Positions 37,202 through 48,625 are shown, numbered from the stretch's first letter. The stretch: DNA of 64,000 nucleotides from Herbaspirillum sp. 3R11 (GCF_004563925.1 NZ_SPNJ01000003.1:496001-560000); one strand, 5' to 3'. Program-made: numbers and translations. The notes: generated by a model not told the origin, from the letters alone.

Positions 37202-39223
37202 TTATCCGCGGCGGCGACGCTGCTGACCGCCCGCGCCCATCCCTTGGCCGGGCATGCCGCTACCACCGCCGCCACTGCCATTGCGTTGCGGGCGGTTATG
37301 GCGCCGCTGACCGGCGTCCGGGAAACCCAGCGCCGTCTGCAACGGATCTGGCTGGCGCGGCTTGTTGCTCTGCGGACGGCCGCCTTGGCCTTGGCCCTGG
37401 CGCGGACCCTGGCCCTGACCTTGCCCTTGACGCGGCCCCTGCCCCTGGCCTTGCCAGGACGGCTGCTGGTCGCGACGCGGGCCGCGTGGCTGCATCGGAT
37501 TGGCGTTGGCGTTGCTGCGCGGCTGGCTGTCGCTGTTGCCACGATTGTCGCCGTTGCCGCGATTGTCGCCGTTGCGATTGCCGTTGCCGCCTTTGGACTT
37601 GCCCGCCGGCGCTTCGGCGCCACCCGGTTTTTCCAGACCGCACACCGTCAGCAGCGAGCGTACGGCGTTTTCTTCCAGTTCTTCCCAACGACCGCGCTTC
37701 AAACCTTGCGGCAGCGACATGACGCCGTAGCGGGTGCGGATCAGGCGCGACACGGTCAGGCCGATTGCTTCGAACATGCGGCGCACTTCGCGATTGCGGC
37801 CTTCGCCGATGGTCACGCGGTACCACTTGTTGACGCCTTCGCCGCCGCCGTCGGCGATCTTGGAAAATTGCGCCACGCCGTCATCAAGCTCAACGCCGTG
37901 CAGCAGCTTCTGACGCATGCCTTGCTCCAGCTCGCCCAGCGTACGCACGGCGTATTCACGCTCGATGTTGTAGCGCGGGTGCATCAGGCGGTTGGCCAGA
38001 TCGCCGGAAGTCGTAAACAACAGCAGACCTTCGGTATTGAAGTCGAGGCGACCGACGGCCAGCCATTTGGCGGCCTTCATGTTCGGCAGGCGATCGAATA
38101 CCGACGGGCGGCCTTCCGGGTCATTGTGACTGACGATTTCGCCGGCCGGCTTGTGATACACCAGCACGCGCGGCGGCTTCTTGCTGACTTTGCGCTGCAG
38201 CAGCTTGCCGTTGATGCGAACCTGGTCGGTCGGCAGGATACGCTGACCAATGTGGGCAGGCTCGCCGTTGACCGACACGCGGCCGGCCACGATCAGCTCT
38301 TCCATGTCGCGGCGCGAACCGAGACCGGAGTCGGCCAGCACCTTGTGCAGCTTGGGTGCGTCGTCTTCCGACGTCAGGTCGCGGCGGCCGTTCTTGCCGC
38401 GCAACTGATGCGTGCCACGCGCGCCGCTGCGGGCGCCGTCTTCCTTGTCATAGGCATCCGAGGTGACGAACGAAAACACGTCGTCGCCGGCGTCATGCGT
38501 GCGCAAACCCAGTTGCGGCGCTTTTGGCTTGCCGCCCTTGGCGAATGGCTTCTTGCCTTTTTGCTGGCGATTGCGATCCTGGCCCTGACCGTCACGGCGC
38601 GACTCCGCCATGGCCTGGTCGGCTACCGGAACCGGCGCATTGGCATCTGCCTGAACCGGCTGCTCGTCGCCTGCAACTGCATTATGTTGATCGCCTTCGC
38701 CGGCTTCGGCGGCACGCTGTGCAGCCCGATTGTTGCGCAAGGCGCGCGGGCCGCGTACACCACGGCGTGCAGGCTTGGTGCGCGCGCTGTCGGTCGGGGC
38801 ATCGAGCAGGACCGGCGCGGCAGTAATTTCTTCACCAATTGTGACGATGACCTTGGGCGCTTCCGCGGCAGGAGAAGCCGACTCAACCACCGGAGCAACA
38901 TCGGCGACCACCTTTTTGGCGCGCGGGGCGCGCTTCTTCGGGGCGGGCGCATCGGCGGCGACTTCGGCTACCACCGACACAGGCGCAGGCGCGGCGGTTT
39001 CAGCCGGCGCTTCCGCAGCAACCTTTTTGGCGCGCGGTTTGGCCGGCGCCTTGGCAGGCTTTTCGGCCGGCGCAGCTTTGGCAACTTCAGCCACCTCGGC
39101 GACGACTTCTTCCGCCGCGACCTTCTTGGTGCGCTTGCGGGCCGGCTTGGCGGCGGTGGCATTGTCGGCAGCGGCGCCGAGCAGGTCTACCTGCTGATCA
39201 TCATTGGAACTAGATGGTTTCAT
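37202..39223 (-). CDS. rluB: 23S rRNA pseudouridine(2605) synthase RluB with long low-complexity extensions
   Basis: A 673-residue protein of the RsuA/RluB family. The core (about residues 285-535) has an S4 RNA-binding domain ([21 protein letters not shown]) and a catalytic domain with the active aspartate in [16 protein letters not shown]. The N-terminal 280 residues are a basic, Ala/Lys-rich disordered tail, and the C-terminal 130 residues are Gly/Gln/Arg/Asn-rich, an RGG-like RNA-binding tail. E. coli RluB is 291 residues, so more than half of this protein is extension, as seen in many Burkholderiales. The start overlaps the scpB end by 14 bp, so the genes are co-expressed. Confidence 0.93.
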   Translation of the reverse strand: MKPSSSNDDQQVDLLGAAADNATAAKPARKRTKKVAAEEVVAEVAEVAKAAPAEKPAKAPAKPRAKKVAAEAPAETAAPAPVSVVAEVAADAPAPKKRAPRAKKVVADVAPVVESASPAAEAPKVIVTIGEEITAAPVLLDAPTDSARTKPARRGVRGPRALRNNRAAQRAAEAGEGDQHNAVAGDEQPVQADANAPVPVADQAMAESRRDGQGQDRNRQQKGKKPFAKGGKPKAPQLGLRTHDAGDDVFSFVTSDAYDKEDGARSGARGTHQLRGKNGRRDLTSEDDAPKLHKVLADSGLGSRRDMEELIVAGRVSVNGEPAHIGQRILPTDQVRINGKLLQRKVSKKPPRVLVYHKPAGEIVSHNDPEGRPSVFDRLPNMKAAKWLAVGRLDFNTEGLLLFTTSGDLANRLMHPRYNIEREYAVRTLGELEQGMRQKLLHGVELDDGVAQFSKIADGGGEGVNKWYRVTIGEGRNREVRRMFEAIGLTVSRLIRTRYGVMSLPQGLKRGRWEELEENAVRSLLTVCGLEKPGGAEAPAGKSKGGNGNRNGDNRGNGDNRGNSDSQPRSNANANPMQPRGPRRDQQPSWQGQGQGPRQGQGQGQGPRQGQGQGGRPQSNKPRQPDPLQTALGFPDAGQRRHNRPQRNGSGGGGSGMPGQGMGAGGQQRRRRG

Positions 39224-40232
39224 TATTTGAATCGCGGTTATTCAGACCGGGCGCGGCGTCACTTGCGTGGCCGGAGGCGGGGTCGTTGGTGTGAATGTCT
39301 TCAGCAGAAGCAGGGCTTTCAGCCGGTACTTCTTCGTGATTGGCGACGCTTGATGCAATCGCATCCACGTCATTCTCGATGTCTTCTCCAGGAATTTCTT
39401 CCACGGCAGTTCCGGCAACCGGTTCTTCAGCCACATCGGCGGCTTCAGCCACATCCGTTGCATCCGCCTCGTCGGCGAACTCAGCCGGTTCGGCAACTTC
39501 TTCGGTCGTCAGTTCCACGGCAATGCCGTCGGCGACTTCGGCAATCTCAGCCGTGTCGACAGATTCGGCGGACTCGCCGGCAGCGGCAGCAATAACAGCA
39601 GCGGCAGCCTCCGCTTCGCCCTGGGCGAGCAGATCGGCCTGCATGCCGGCTTCCAGCGCCTGCAGTTCCAGCAATGCACCCGGATCGACTACGCCGTCCT
39701 TGGTCACAGTTTTCAACGGCGGCAACTGATCCAGCGAAGTCAGGCCGAGGTCGTCAAGGAATTTCCTGGTCGTCGCAAACAGCGCCGGGCGGCCGGGCAC
39801 GTCGCGATGCCCGATGGCCTCAATCCAGGCGTGGTCTTCCAGCAGCTTGACGGTCTGGGTGCTGACCGTCACGCCGCGAATCTCTTCGATGTCGCCGCGC
39901 GTGACCGGCTGGCGATAGGCAATGATGGCCAGGGTTTCGAGCGTGGCGCGGGTGTATTTCGGCGGCTTTTCAGGATTCAGGCGATCCAGGTAGACCTTCA
40001 TGTCGGCCCGGCTCTGGAACCGCCAGCCGGTCGACAGGCTGACCACTTCCACGCCCTTGTCGATCCAGTCTTCGCGCAGCTCTTCCAGCATTTGCCGGAT
40101 GATGTCCGCAGTTATTTCACTGGGCGCATCGTCACCTGAGACATAAAGCTTCTTCAGTTCGTTGATTGACAATGGCTCGTGAGCACATAGCAATGCTGTT
40201 TCGAGGACTTTCTTGGCCTCAATAATATTCAT
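39210..40232 (-). CDS. scpB: Segregation and condensation protein B
   Basis: A 340-residue SMC-ScpAB subunit. The first 190 residues form two winged-helix domains ([20 protein letters not shown] and [24 protein letters not shown]). The last 140 residues are an acidic Ala/Glu/Asp tail not found in short ScpB proteins. ScpB dimers bind ScpA and regulate SMC in chromosome compaction. scpA is not adjacent here; the upstream 467 bp hold no recognisable gene. It overlaps rluB. Confidence 0.92.
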   Translation of the reverse strand: MNIIEAKKVLETALLCAHEPLSINELKKLYVSGDDAPSEITADIIRQMLEELREDWIDKGVEVVSLSTGWRFQSRADMKVYLDRLNPEKPPKYTRATLETLAIIAYRQPVTRGDIEEIRGVTVSTQTVKLLEDHAWIEAIGHRDVPGRPALFATTRKFLDDLGLTSLDQLPPLKTVTKDGVVDPGALLELQALEAGMQADLLAQGEAEAAAAVIAAAAGESAESVDTAEIAEVADGIAVELTTEEVAEPAEFADEADATDVAEAADVAEEPVAGTAVEEIPGEDIENDVDAIASSVANHEEVPAESPASAEDIHTNDPASGHASDAAPGLNNRDSNNETI

Positions 40233-40699
40233 GTACGACTCGTGTGCGGCTTGTTTAATAAAAGTTCGCGGCTGACTATTCGATATATCGGAGATACGGA
40301 CTATACGAAGCCTGGCTGCGCGGGTTGAGTTTCATCACAGCGCCAACGGTGCTGCCAGGTTGTCGAACCTGAATATGCTGCCTGATGCTGTTGGTGCTGC
40401 TTCCCGGCGCTCGATTTATAGGAGGTTGAAGATGAGCGGGAAAATAAGGCTTGGTTGCGAATACAGAATCTTGAGTTCCCAGATCCTCGCACCATTTCAA
40501 CTTTTGACCTTGCAGGCGGCGCCGAGCTGAGTTTTCGGGTGGCCGGAGGCAAAATGCAAAATATACTGCGCGGAGTTTAGCACAAAGGCCCGGACGGTTG
40601 TCGCCTCAATCGCGCAGCGTTGCAGCAGTCAGACAGTATTTGCAACGTAACTGCAAGGCAACAACGACCCGCTGCCGCGCTGCTGCACGCCTGACCGGA
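40233..40699. other. 467-bp gap between scpB and the GGDEF-EAL gene, no gene recognised
   Basis: There is one 74-residue frame on the minus strand (40276-40500) with no family resemblance, no clear ribosome site and no membrane or signal features; I do not call it. On the minus strand TTGTGC and TATATT (-10 at 40559-40564) are 14 bp apart, too close for a good promoter. scpB must be transcribed from somewhere in this interval. Confidence 0.5.
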
Positions 40700-42835
40700 T
40701 CAGCCGATCGCCTTCTTTTCCAGCTCCAGCCGGCGCGTGAAATCCTCCGCCGGCATCGGCTTGCCAAGCAGATAACCCTGCACTTCGTCGCAGCCGTTTT
40801 CCAACAGGAAGTTGTATTGCTCCTGATCTTCCACGCCTTCGGCAATGACCCGCAGGTTGAGAATGTGCCCCAGAGAAATCACCGCCTTGACGATCGCCGC
40901 GCTGTCAGCATCGCGGGCGATGTCGCGCACGAAGGACTTGTCGATCTTCAGCGCATCCACCGGGAAGCGCCGCAGGTAGCTCAGGCTCGAATAGCCGGTG
41001 CCGAAGTCGTCCACCGACACCTGCAAACCCAGGCGTTTGAGCGCATTGAGCGTGGCGACGGTCTTTTCAGCGTCCTTCATGACGACGTTCTCGGTAATTT
41101 CCAACTCCAGCCAGGCGGCCGCCAGGCAGCTCTCGGCCAGCACCTGGCGCACGAATTCGGGCAGGTTCTGGTCGAGTTGGCGCGGAGACAGGTTCACCGC
41201 CACCGGAATCGGCACCAGACCGGCGTCCTGCCATGCCTTGTTCTGGGCACAGGCGGTGCGCAACACCCATTCGCCGATCGGCACGATCAGGCCTGCTTCC
41301 TCGGCGAACGGGATGAAACGATCCGGCGGCACCATGCCCTGGTCCGGCGTGATCCAGCGGATCAGCGCCTCGGCGCCGATGATGCGGCCGCTGGCCAGGC
41401 TGATCTTGGGCTGGTAATACAGCTTGAATTCATCGCGGTCGAGTGCACGCCGCAGGCTGACCAGCATTTCCAGACGATTGCTGACCTGCGCATCCATCCA
41501 GCCGGCGAAATACTGGAAGTTGTTGCGTCCCAGCTCCTTGGCCTTGTACATGGCCGAATCAGCGTTCTTGAGCAGCGTTTCGACGTCGCGGCCGTCGGTC
41601 GGGCAGCGGCTCACGCCGATGCTGCAGGTGACGTGGAATTCGCGGTCACCCACCACCCACGGCCGCGCCACGGCGGTCAGGATGCGCTGCAGGACTTCGG
41701 TGATGCGGTTTTCGTCGGGCTGATTCTGCAGCACCAGCACGAATTCGTCGCCACCCTGACGCGCCACCATGTCGGTTTCGCGTACGCACGACACCAGCCG
41801 CTGGGCCACGGTCTTGAGCAGCTCGTCCCCGACCTGATGACCGAGACTGTCGTTGATGAACTTGAACTGGTCCAGATCGACGAACACCACCGCCGTCAGC
41901 GTGCCCTTCTGCCGCGTGCTCTGGATCGCGCGCTGCAAGTGGCTGTGCAGCATGGTGCGGTTGGGCAGCCCGGTCAACGCGTCATGCGTGGCTTGATGAC
42001 GGATTTCGGCTTCGTACAACTTGCGTTCGGTGATGGCTTCGACGGTGCCTTCATAAAACATCAGGGTGCCGGACTCGTCGCGCACGGCGCGGGCATTCTC
42101 CGATATCCAGATGACCTCGCCGTCGCGGCGGTAGACGCGCGATTCGAAGTTCGACACCGAGCCGAACTCGGCCATCATGCGCATGAATTCGGTGCGGCGC
42201 TCGGGCTCCACATACAACTGATGCTTGATGTCGCGCAGGCTGACGATCAGGTCATCTGCCGACTTGTAGCCGTAGATGCGCGCCAGTGCCGGATTGACCG
42301 CGATGTAGCCGCCGTCCGGCGTCGACTGGAACACGCCTTCGATGGCGTTTTCAAAGATGCTGCGGTAGCGCCGCTCAGCTTCCAGCAAGGCCTGGTCGGC
42401 CGCCTTGCGCGCGGTAACGTCCTGCACGTAGCCTTCCAGCGCATCCAGCGTGCCGGCGGCGTTGTAGATGCCGACGCCGCGCTCCCACACCCAGCGCACT
42501 TCGCCGTCGACGCGCACGATGCGGTATTCGAGCTCGAAGCGGCGCTTGCCGTCCAGGCAGGACTGGATGGTCTGGCGCACCGTTTCACGGTCTTCGGGGT
42601 GGGTGATGCCTTCGTACGAAATACGGTGATTGAACAGCAGGTCTTCAGGCTGGTAACCGGTCAGCTCAAGGCAACCTTCGCTGACGAACTCCATGGTCCA
42701 TTCTTCGTCGTCGCGGCAGCGATACACCATGCCGTCCAGATTGGCCAACAGCGTTTCAAGCAAACGCGGCGGCCTGGCGATGGAGGTGATGGCGGCGGCG
42801 TTGTCTGGCGGAATCACGGAAGCGACGATCTTCAT
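40700..42835 (-). CDS. PAS-PAS-GGDEF-EAL cyclic-di-GMP enzyme
   Basis: A 711-residue soluble signalling protein. It has two PAS/PAC domains (about residues 25-145 and 150-275), a GGDEF domain with an intact signature (ARQGGDEFVLVL, near 358-365), and an EAL domain with intact GAEALIRW (near 488) and DDFGTGYSSLSYL. Both c-di-GMP synthesis and hydrolysis motifs look functional, so it may be bifunctional or switched by PAS ligands. No TM or signal peptide. ATG at 42835 is used; an upstream TTG at 42850 gives five more residues. Divergent from the glutamate-synthase-like gene. Confidence 0.93.
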   Translation of the reverse strand: MKIVASVIPPDNAAAITSIARPPRLLETLLANLDGMVYRCRDDEEWTMEFVSEGCLELTGYQPEDLLFNHRISYEGITHPEDRETVRQTIQSCLDGKRRFELEYRIVRVDGEVRWVWERGVGIYNAAGTLDALEGYVQDVTARKAADQALLEAERRYRSIFENAIEGVFQSTPDGGYIAVNPALARIYGYKSADDLIVSLRDIKHQLYVEPERRTEFMRMMAEFGSVSNFESRVYRRDGEVIWISENARAVRDESGTLMFYEGTVEAITERKLYEAEIRHQATHDALTGLPNRTMLHSHLQRAIQSTRQKGTLTAVVFVDLDQFKFINDSLGHQVGDELLKTVAQRLVSCVRETDMVARQGGDEFVLVLQNQPDENRITEVLQRILTAVARPWVVGDREFHVTCSIGVSRCPTDGRDVETLLKNADSAMYKAKELGRNNFQYFAGWMDAQVSNRLEMLVSLRRALDRDEFKLYYQPKISLASGRIIGAEALIRWITPDQGMVPPDRFIPFAEEAGLIVPIGEWVLRTACAQNKAWQDAGLVPIPVAVNLSPRQLDQNLPEFVRQVLAESCLAAAWLELEITENVVMKDAEKTVATLNALKRLGLQVSVDDFGTGYSSLSYLRRFPVDALKIDKSFVRDIARDADSAAIVKAVISLGHILNLRVIAEGVEDQEQYNFLLENGCDEVQGYLLGKPMPAEDFTRRLELEKKAIG

Positions 42836-43223
42836 AAATGGGTTACACAATCAATGCGAAACGGCGACAGCGAAAGGAAACGAACGGAAACGGCGCAAGG
42901 ACTACAAAGAATTTCCCCCAGGCTACATGACGGAGAAGTCTAAGTAGTGGTGCGTACTTTTTTGATCACAATAAGCAATAACAATGCCACTCAACTATCC
43001 GGCCCTGAGGAACAGGCTCAGCACAAACTCTTGAGTATGTATATCCATGAAGCAATACCCGTGCCGCTTTCCCGGCCGTTGCCTCACCAACACAACGCAC
43101 CAACCTGGCGCAACACCGAAGCTCCGGCGATTGCCGTAAACACCATTCTTTTCGACCCATACCGCCACCTTGGCAGCAGTAGAATCCCAACACCGCCTGA
43201 CAAACAACAAAAAGGACGCTGGT
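42836..43223. other. Divergent intergenic region (388 bp), no gene recognised
   Basis: Separates the GGDEF-EAL gene (-) from the glutamate-synthase-like gene (+). It contains a small hairpin CTGAG-CTCAG near 43003-43019 and no convincing promoter pair or ORF. Frames extending the + gene upstream to 43170 begin with TTG and are not preferred. Confidence 0.4.
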
Positions 43224-44834
43224 ATGTGGGCAACTCGTTACATGATTTTGTGGTTCATGATTTTCCTGACGCTGGCGCTCGCCATCCTTGCCTCGGACCA
43301 CATGGTCAGCTGGTGGTGGGCGGCCGTACCGCTGGTGCTGAGCGTGATCGGCGTGCGCGATATCGTGCAACGCCGCCATGCGGTGCTGCGCAACTACCCG
43401 CTGATGGGCCATTTCCGCTTCCTGTTCGAAGCGATCCGTCCGGAAATCCGCCAATATTTCTTCGAAGGTGAAAATGACGGCGCGCCGTTCACGCGCAAGA
43501 AGCGTAGCGTGGTCTATCAGCGCGCCAAGGCCGACGTCGACAGTCGCCCGTTCGGCACCGAACTCGACGTCAAGCTGGCCGGCTACGAATGGATCGGTCA
43601 CTCGTTGTCGCCGACCAAGATCGCCAGCCACGACTTCCGCGTCACCGTCGGCGCAGGCCTCGCGCAACCGTATGCGATGTCGGTCTTCAACGTCTCGGCG
43701 ATGAGCTTCGGTTCGCTCTCGTCCAACGCCATCCGCGCGCTCAATCAGGGCGCAAAAAAAGGCAACTTCGCACACGACACCGGCGAAGGCTCGATCTCCG
43801 CCTATCACCGCGAATTCGGCGGTGATCTGGTCTGGCAGATCGCCTCCGGCTACTTCGGCTGCCGCCATCCGGACGGCAGTTTCGACGAAGAGAAATTCGC
43901 GGTTCAAGCCAATGCGCCGCAAGTGAAAATGATTGAAGTGAAGTTGTCGCAAGGCGCCAAGCCCGGCCATGGCGGCGTGCTGCCGGCGGCCAAGATCACG
44001 CCGGAAATTTCCGCCACGCGCGGCATCCCGATGGGCGTCGACTGCATCTCGCCGGCGGTGCACTCGTCGTTCTCGTCGCCGATCGGCCTGCTGCAATTCA
44101 TCGAAAAACTGCGCACGCTGTCGGGTGGCAAACCGACCGGCATCAAACTGTGCGTCGGCCATCCCTGGGAATTCTTCGGCATCGCCAAGGCCATGCTGGA
44201 AACCAACATCGTGCCCGACTTCATCACCGTCGACGGCGCCGAAGGCGGCACCGGCGCGGCGCCGCTGGAGTTCACCGATCACGTCGGCATGCCGCTGCAG
44301 GAAGGCCTGCTAATGGTGCACAACACCCTGGTCGGCATCGGCATGCGCGACCGCGTCAAGATCGGCGCCAGCGGCAAGATCATCACCGCCTTTGACGTCG
44401 CCCGTACGCTGGCGCTCGGCGCCGACTGGTGCAACTCGGCGCGCGGCTTCATGTTTGCGCTCGGCTGCATCCAGTCGCAGAGCTGCCACACCGATCGCTG
44501 CCCGACCGGGGTGGCGACGCAGAACCCGACGCGCGCCCGTGCGCTGGTGGTGCCTGACAAGGCCGAGCGCGTCTACCGCTTCCACCAGAGCACGCTGCAT
44601 GCGCTGCAGGAACTGGTGCAGGCGGCCGGCTTGCCGCACACCTCGGCGCTGCGTCCGTTCCACATCGTTCATCGCATCAACGATCATGAAATCCAGTTGT
44701 TGTCGGAGATGCTCAAATATCTGGAACCGGGCGACCTGATCACCGGCAATTACCGCTACCAGGTCTACGAAAAATACTGGCCGATCGCCCGCGCCGAAAG
44801 CTTCCATCCGGAAATCGGCAGCACCTTCCATTGA
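43224..44834 (+). CDS. FMN-binding glutamate synthase family protein, membrane-anchored
   Basis: A 536-residue protein with two N-terminal hydrophobic segments (about residues 5-22 and 28-45), then the FMN/TIM-barrel domain of glutamate synthase (MSFGSLSSNAIRALNQGAKKG, HDTGEGSISAYHR, GAKPGHGGVLP, VDGAEGGTGAAPLEF). Three cysteines in CIQSQSCHTDRCPTGVATQ match the 3Fe-4S ligands of GltB. It lacks the glutaminase and GXGXG domains, so it is not a full GltB; members of this group are uncharacterised oxidoreductases. ATG at 43224 has AAAAGGA upstream. Monocistronic, with a strong terminator. Confidence 0.9.
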   Translation: MWATRYMILWFMIFLTLALAILASDHMVSWWWAAVPLVLSVIGVRDIVQRRHAVLRNYPLMGHFRFLFEAIRPEIRQYFFEGENDGAPFTRKKRSVVYQRAKADVDSRPFGTELDVKLAGYEWIGHSLSPTKIASHDFRVTVGAGLAQPYAMSVFNVSAMSFGSLSSNAIRALNQGAKKGNFAHDTGEGSISAYHREFGGDLVWQIASGYFGCRHPDGSFDEEKFAVQANAPQVKMIEVKLSQGAKPGHGGVLPAAKITPEISATRGIPMGVDCISPAVHSSFSSPIGLLQFIEKLRTLSGGKPTGIKLCVGHPWEFFGIAKAMLETNIVPDFITVDGAEGGTGAAPLEFTDHVGMPLQEGLLMVHNTLVGIGMRDRVKIGASGKIITAFDVARTLALGADWCNSARGFMFALGCIQSQSCHTDRCPTGVATQNPTRARALVVPDKAERVYRFHQSTLHALQELVQAAGLPHTSALRPFHIVHRINDHEIQLLSEMLKYLEPGDLITGNYRYQVYEKYWPIARAESFHPEIGSTFH

Positions 44835-44870
44835 GCTGTTTCATACAGCGCGGCCGGACGGTGCCAATGA

Positions 44871-44899
44871 AAAACGCCCGCGATTGCGGGCGTTTTTTT
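44871..44899. terminator. Bidirectional intrinsic terminator
   Basis: ACGCCCGC and GCGGGCGT pair around GATT with an A-run before and a T-run after, between the convergent glutamate-synthase-like and TusA-like genes. Confidence 0.88.
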
Positions 44900-44952
44900 A
44901 TGCTTGTCTGCTACAGAAGCGGCGCGTACGCCGAGGTAAATATTCTCGAAAA

Positions 44953-45186
44953 TTATTTACGCTTCATGAAGAAAATGAATTCCTGATTCTCTTGCGACTG
45001 CGACAGCAAATCGTTGCCGGTCTGCTTGGCGAACGCCTGGAAGTCGCGCACCGAACCGGTGTCGGTCGCCGTCACGCGCAATACCTGACCGCTCGACATG
45101 TCGGCCAATGCCTTCTTGGTTTTCAGTATCGGCAGCGGGCAATTCAGGCCCCGTGCATCCAGCTCTCTGTGAAATTCAATAACCAT
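44953..45186 (-). CDS. TusA-like sulfur-carrier protein
   Basis: A 77-residue protein of the TusA/SirA/YedF family. The signature RGLNCPLPILKTKKAL near residues 12-27 holds the active cysteine that carries persulfide sulfur. Family roles include 2-thiouridine formation in tRNA and molybdenum-cofactor sulfur supply. ATG at 45186 is used; a TTG four codons upstream is an alternative with an AGGA nearby. It lies at the end of the alaS-NUDIX run, 95 bp after the NUDIX gene. Confidence 0.85.
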   Translation of the reverse strand: MVIEFHRELDARGLNCPLPILKTKKALADMSSGQVLRVTATDTGSVRDFQAFAKQTGNDLLSQSQENQEFIFFMKRK

Positions 45187-45281
45187 ACTGTGAATCAAAA
45201 ATTCCTAGTGATCGTTCGAGAATTCTACTCCAACCTGAACCGCCTTGGTGCGTCGCAACATACTATGTTGTATTTCGCGCA

Positions 45282-45833
45282 CTACTGTTGTGCAGGGGAA
45301 ACTAGCGGGGTCGATGAGCCGGCAAATTCAACGAACTGGACCGGCAAATCATGCCGCCGCATCCACTCCGCCACAGCGTATCCCGTACCCGCCGGCCAAG
45401 GCCGCAAATCGGGGGGAGCCACCAGGCGATACTCCAGCAATTCCGGAGACAACTTGATCTGGCCCGAGGCTTTCACGTGATACGCAATGATCAGTTCATT
45501 CTTGCGCATGAACTCATAAACGCCGATCAGGGTGATCTGGTTGGCATCCAGATCGGTTTCTTCTTTTATTTCTCGGGCGATGCCCTGCTCCGGCGTTTCG
45601 TCGCGTTCCATGAAGCCGGTAATCAGCGCGAAACGGCCTTCCGGCCATGCCGCATTACGCGCCAGCAACATCTTGCCGTCGATCTCGACCAGCGCCGCCA
45701 GCACCGGCAACGGATTATCCCAGTGCGTCCAGTGACCTTCGGGACAGGCAAGCCGCAGCTTGCCCGCCTCTTGTTCGTCGGCGCGCATCACCAGCGAGGC
45801 GGCGCAGACGGGGCAGAACTTGAAGTCGCTCAT
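45282..45833 (-). CDS. NUDIX hydrolase with N-terminal zinc-ribbon
   Basis: A 183-residue pyrophosphohydrolase. The N-terminus has a zinc-ribbon-like CPVC and a later CPEGH (residues 7-34), as in NudC-type and related proteins. The Nudix box is GFMERDETPEQGIAREIKEE, followed by TDL, with the usual final glycine replaced by aspartate. It may hydrolyse NADH, a dinucleotide or another nucleoside diphosphate derivative; no NudC-specific SQPWPFPxS motif is seen, so the substrate is open. It starts 14 bp after alaS and is probably co-transcribed. Confidence 0.9.
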   Translation of the reverse strand: MSDFKFCPVCAASLVMRADEQEAGKLRLACPEGHWTHWDNPLPVLAALVEIDGKMLLARNAAWPEGRFALITGFMERDETPEQGIAREIKEETDLDANQITLIGVYEFMRKNELIIAYHVKASGQIKLSPELLEYRLVAPPDLRPWPAGTGYAVAEWMRRHDLPVQFVEFAGSSTPLVSPAQQ

Positions 45834-45847
45834 GGGCGTATCCGTGC

Positions 45848-48472
45848 TCAGGCTTTGGCGCCGACCCAGGCCGCGACGCCTTCCAGCGCCTTCGGCAGGC
45901 CGCTCGGATCGGTGCCGCCGGCTTGCGCCATGTCGGGACGTCCGCCGCCCTTGCCGCCGACTTGCTGGGCGACGAAGTTGACCAGTTCACCGGCCTTGAC
46001 CTTGGAGGTCGCATCGGCAGTGACGCCGGCGATCAGGCTGACCTTGCCGTCCTTGACCGAGGCCAGCACGATGGCAGCGGTCTTGAGCTTGTCCTTGAGC
46101 TTGTCCATGGTTTCGCGCAGCGTGGCGACATCGGCGCCTTCCAGCGTCGCCGCCAGCACCTTGATGCCGTTGACGTCGACCGCTTGCGTGAGCAATTCGT
46201 CACCCTGGTTGGACGCCAGCTTGGACTTCAGCGAGCTCAATTCTTTTTCCAGCGCCTTGACGTGATCCTGCACCTGCGCGATGCGCTGGGTCAGTTCTTC
46301 CGGTTGCGCCTTCAGAGCCGCAGCCGCTTCAGCGACACGATTGCTCAGAGTCTGCACCAGCGCCAGCGCGCCTTCGCCGCTGACAGCTTCGACGCGGCGG
46401 ATGCCCGCTGCGACGCCGCCTTCGGCAACGATCTTGAACAGGCCGATATCACCGGTGCGCGAGACGTGCGTACCGCCGCACAGTTCACGCGACGAACCGA
46501 TCGACAACACACGCACTTCGTCGCCGTACTTCTCGCCGAACAGTGCCATTGCGCCGGCGCCGACGGCGTCGTCGTAGCCCATCAGCTTTGCTTCCGTCGC
46601 GGCATTGGCGAGGATTTCGCGGTTGACGATTTCTTCGACGCGGCGGATTTCATCGGCGCTCATCGGTGCGTTGTGGCTGAAGTCGAAACGCGTCTTGTCG
46701 GCGTCGACCAGCGAACCCTTTTGCGACACGTGGTCGCCCAGCACTTCACGCAATGCCTTGTGCATCAGGTGAGTGGCCGAGTGGTTGCGCATGATTTGCG
46801 CGCGCTGCTCGCCGTCGACCTTGGCGTTCACGACGTCGCCCACCGACAGCGACCCCTTGACCAGGCTGCCGTGATGGCCGAACACGTCGGGTTGAATCTT
46901 TTGCGTATCGGCCACCGCGAACAGCGCATCGGCTGCTTCGAGCACACCGGCGTCACCCGACTGGCCGCCCGATTCGGCGTAGAACGGCGTGGTATCAAGC
47001 ACCACGATGGCGTCCTGGCCGGCTTCGACCTTGGTGACGGCGCTGCCGTCGACGTACAGCGCAGTGACCTTGGCCTGCTGCGTGAGCGCGTCATAGCCGA
47101 CGAACTTGGTCTTGTCGCCGCTGTATTCGATGCCGGCGGCCAGCTTGAATTTACCGGCGGCGCGGGCGGTCGATTTTTGACGTTCCATGGCCGTGGCGAA
47201 ACCTGCTTCGTCCAGTTCGACATTGCGTTCGCGGCAAATGTCGGCGGTCAGGTCGAGCGGGAAGCCGTAGGTGTCGTACAGCGTGAAGGCAGTCTCGCCG
47301 TCGAGCTTGGCGGCGTTCTTGGCCAGCGCGGCTTCGAGGATCTTCATGCCGTGTTCCAGTGTTTCGCCGAAACGTTCTTCTTCCTGCTTGAGGACTTGTT
47401 CGACGCGCGCGGCTGCGGCCGGCAGTTCCGGATAGGCCGCACCCATTTCGGCGACCAGGTCCTTGACCAGCTTGTAGAAGAACGGCTGGGTCTGGCCCAG
47501 CTTGTGGCCGTGGCGCAGCGCGCGGCGGATGATACGGCGCAGCACATAGCCGCGGCCTTCATTGCCCGGAATCACACCGTCGACGATCAGGAAGGAGGTC
47601 GCACGGATGTGGTCGGCGATGACCTTCAGGGAATTGTTTTCCAGATCGCTGACGTTGGTCTCGCGCGCAGCAGCCTTGATCAGCTTCTGGAACAGGTCGA
47701 TCTCGTAGTTGCTGTGCACGTGCTGCAGGATCGCAGCCAGGCGTTCCAGGCCCATGCCGGTGTCGACGCATGGCGCCGGCAGCGGGGTCAGCGTGGCTTC
47801 GCCGGTCTTCGGATCGATCTGGCGGTCGAACTGCATGAACACGTTGTTCCAGATTTCGATGTAGCGGTCGCCGTCCTGCTCCGGGCTGCCCGGAGGACCG
47901 CCCCAGACATCGGGACCGTGGTCGTAGAAGATTTCCGAGCAGGGACCGCAAGGGCCGGTGTCGGCCATTTGCCAGAAGTTGTCGGAGGCGTAAGGCGCAC
48001 CCTTGTTGTCGCCGATGCGCACGATGCGCTCTTTCGGCAGGCCGATGACCTTGTGCCAGATGTCGTAGGCTTCGTCGTCGGTTTCATAGACGGTGGCCCA
48101 CAGCTTTTCGGCAGGCAGGCCGTAGACCTTGGTCAGCAGCTCCCAGGCCCAGACCAGCGAGTCATGCTTGAAATAGTCGCCGAAGGACCAGTTGCCCAGC
48201 ATTTCGAAGAAGGTGTGGTGACGCGCGGTGTAACCGACGTTTTCCAGATCGTTGTGCTTGCCGCCGGCGCGCAGGCAGCGCTGCACGGAAGTCGCGCGCA
48301 CGTAATTGCGCTTGTCGGTGCCCAGGAACACGTCCTTGAACTGGACCATGCCGGAGTTGGTAAACAACAAGGTGGGGTCGTTGCCCGGCACCAGGCTGGA
48401 CGAACGGACAATGGTGTGTCCCTTGGATTCAAAGAATTTCAGAAACTTGTCGCGGATTTCGGCTGAGTTCAT
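45848..48472 (-). CDS. alaS: Alanine-tRNA ligase
   Basis: An 874-residue class II synthetase, full length (E. coli 876). The catalytic core starts with the family pattern [19 protein letters not shown]. The editing domain carries the zinc motif [13 protein letters not shown] and [13 protein letters not shown], which clears Ser- and Gly-tRNA(Ala). The C-terminal oligomerisation/C-Ala domain ends in [15 protein letters not shown]. First gene of the alaS-NUDIX-TusA run on the minus strand. Confidence 0.98.
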   Translation of the reverse strand: MNSAEIRDKFLKFFESKGHTIVRSSSLVPGNDPTLLFTNSGMVQFKDVFLGTDKRNYVRATSVQRCLRAGGKHNDLENVGYTARHHTFFEMLGNWSFGDYFKHDSLVWAWELLTKVYGLPAEKLWATVYETDDEAYDIWHKVIGLPKERIVRIGDNKGAPYASDNFWQMADTGPCGPCSEIFYDHGPDVWGGPPGSPEQDGDRYIEIWNNVFMQFDRQIDPKTGEATLTPLPAPCVDTGMGLERLAAILQHVHSNYEIDLFQKLIKAAARETNVSDLENNSLKVIADHIRATSFLIVDGVIPGNEGRGYVLRRIIRRALRHGHKLGQTQPFFYKLVKDLVAEMGAAYPELPAAAARVEQVLKQEEERFGETLEHGMKILEAALAKNAAKLDGETAFTLYDTYGFPLDLTADICRERNVELDEAGFATAMERQKSTARAAGKFKLAAGIEYSGDKTKFVGYDALTQQAKVTALYVDGSAVTKVEAGQDAIVVLDTTPFYAESGGQSGDAGVLEAADALFAVADTQKIQPDVFGHHGSLVKGSLSVGDVVNAKVDGEQRAQIMRNHSATHLMHKALREVLGDHVSQKGSLVDADKTRFDFSHNAPMSADEIRRVEEIVNREILANAATEAKLMGYDDAVGAGAMALFGEKYGDEVRVLSIGSSRELCGGTHVSRTGDIGLFKIVAEGGVAAGIRRVEAVSGEGALALVQTLSNRVAEAAAALKAQPEELTQRIAQVQDHVKALEKELSSLKSKLASNQGDELLTQAVDVNGIKVLAATLEGADVATLRETMDKLKDKLKTAAIVLASVKDGKVSLIAGVTADATSKVKAGELVNFVAQQVGGKGGGRPDMAQAGGTDPSGLPKALEGVAAWVGAKA

Positions 48473-48625
48473 GTTCGAGGACTGTAAAGAAAGCGGTGCA
48501 AGAAAGATGTTGCGAACCGATGATTATACGTGATTAGCCCTGCCGCAATCATGGTCGGCAAGGCCTGCAGGACGTTTGCCCGATGTTTGCCGCAAGTCAA
48601 CACGGCCGATCATGGAAAAAGACGT

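Noticed and set aside
40276..40500. 74-residue frame in the scpB upstream gap
   Set aside because: No ribosome site, no family, unusual composition and no conserved motif; left as non-coding.
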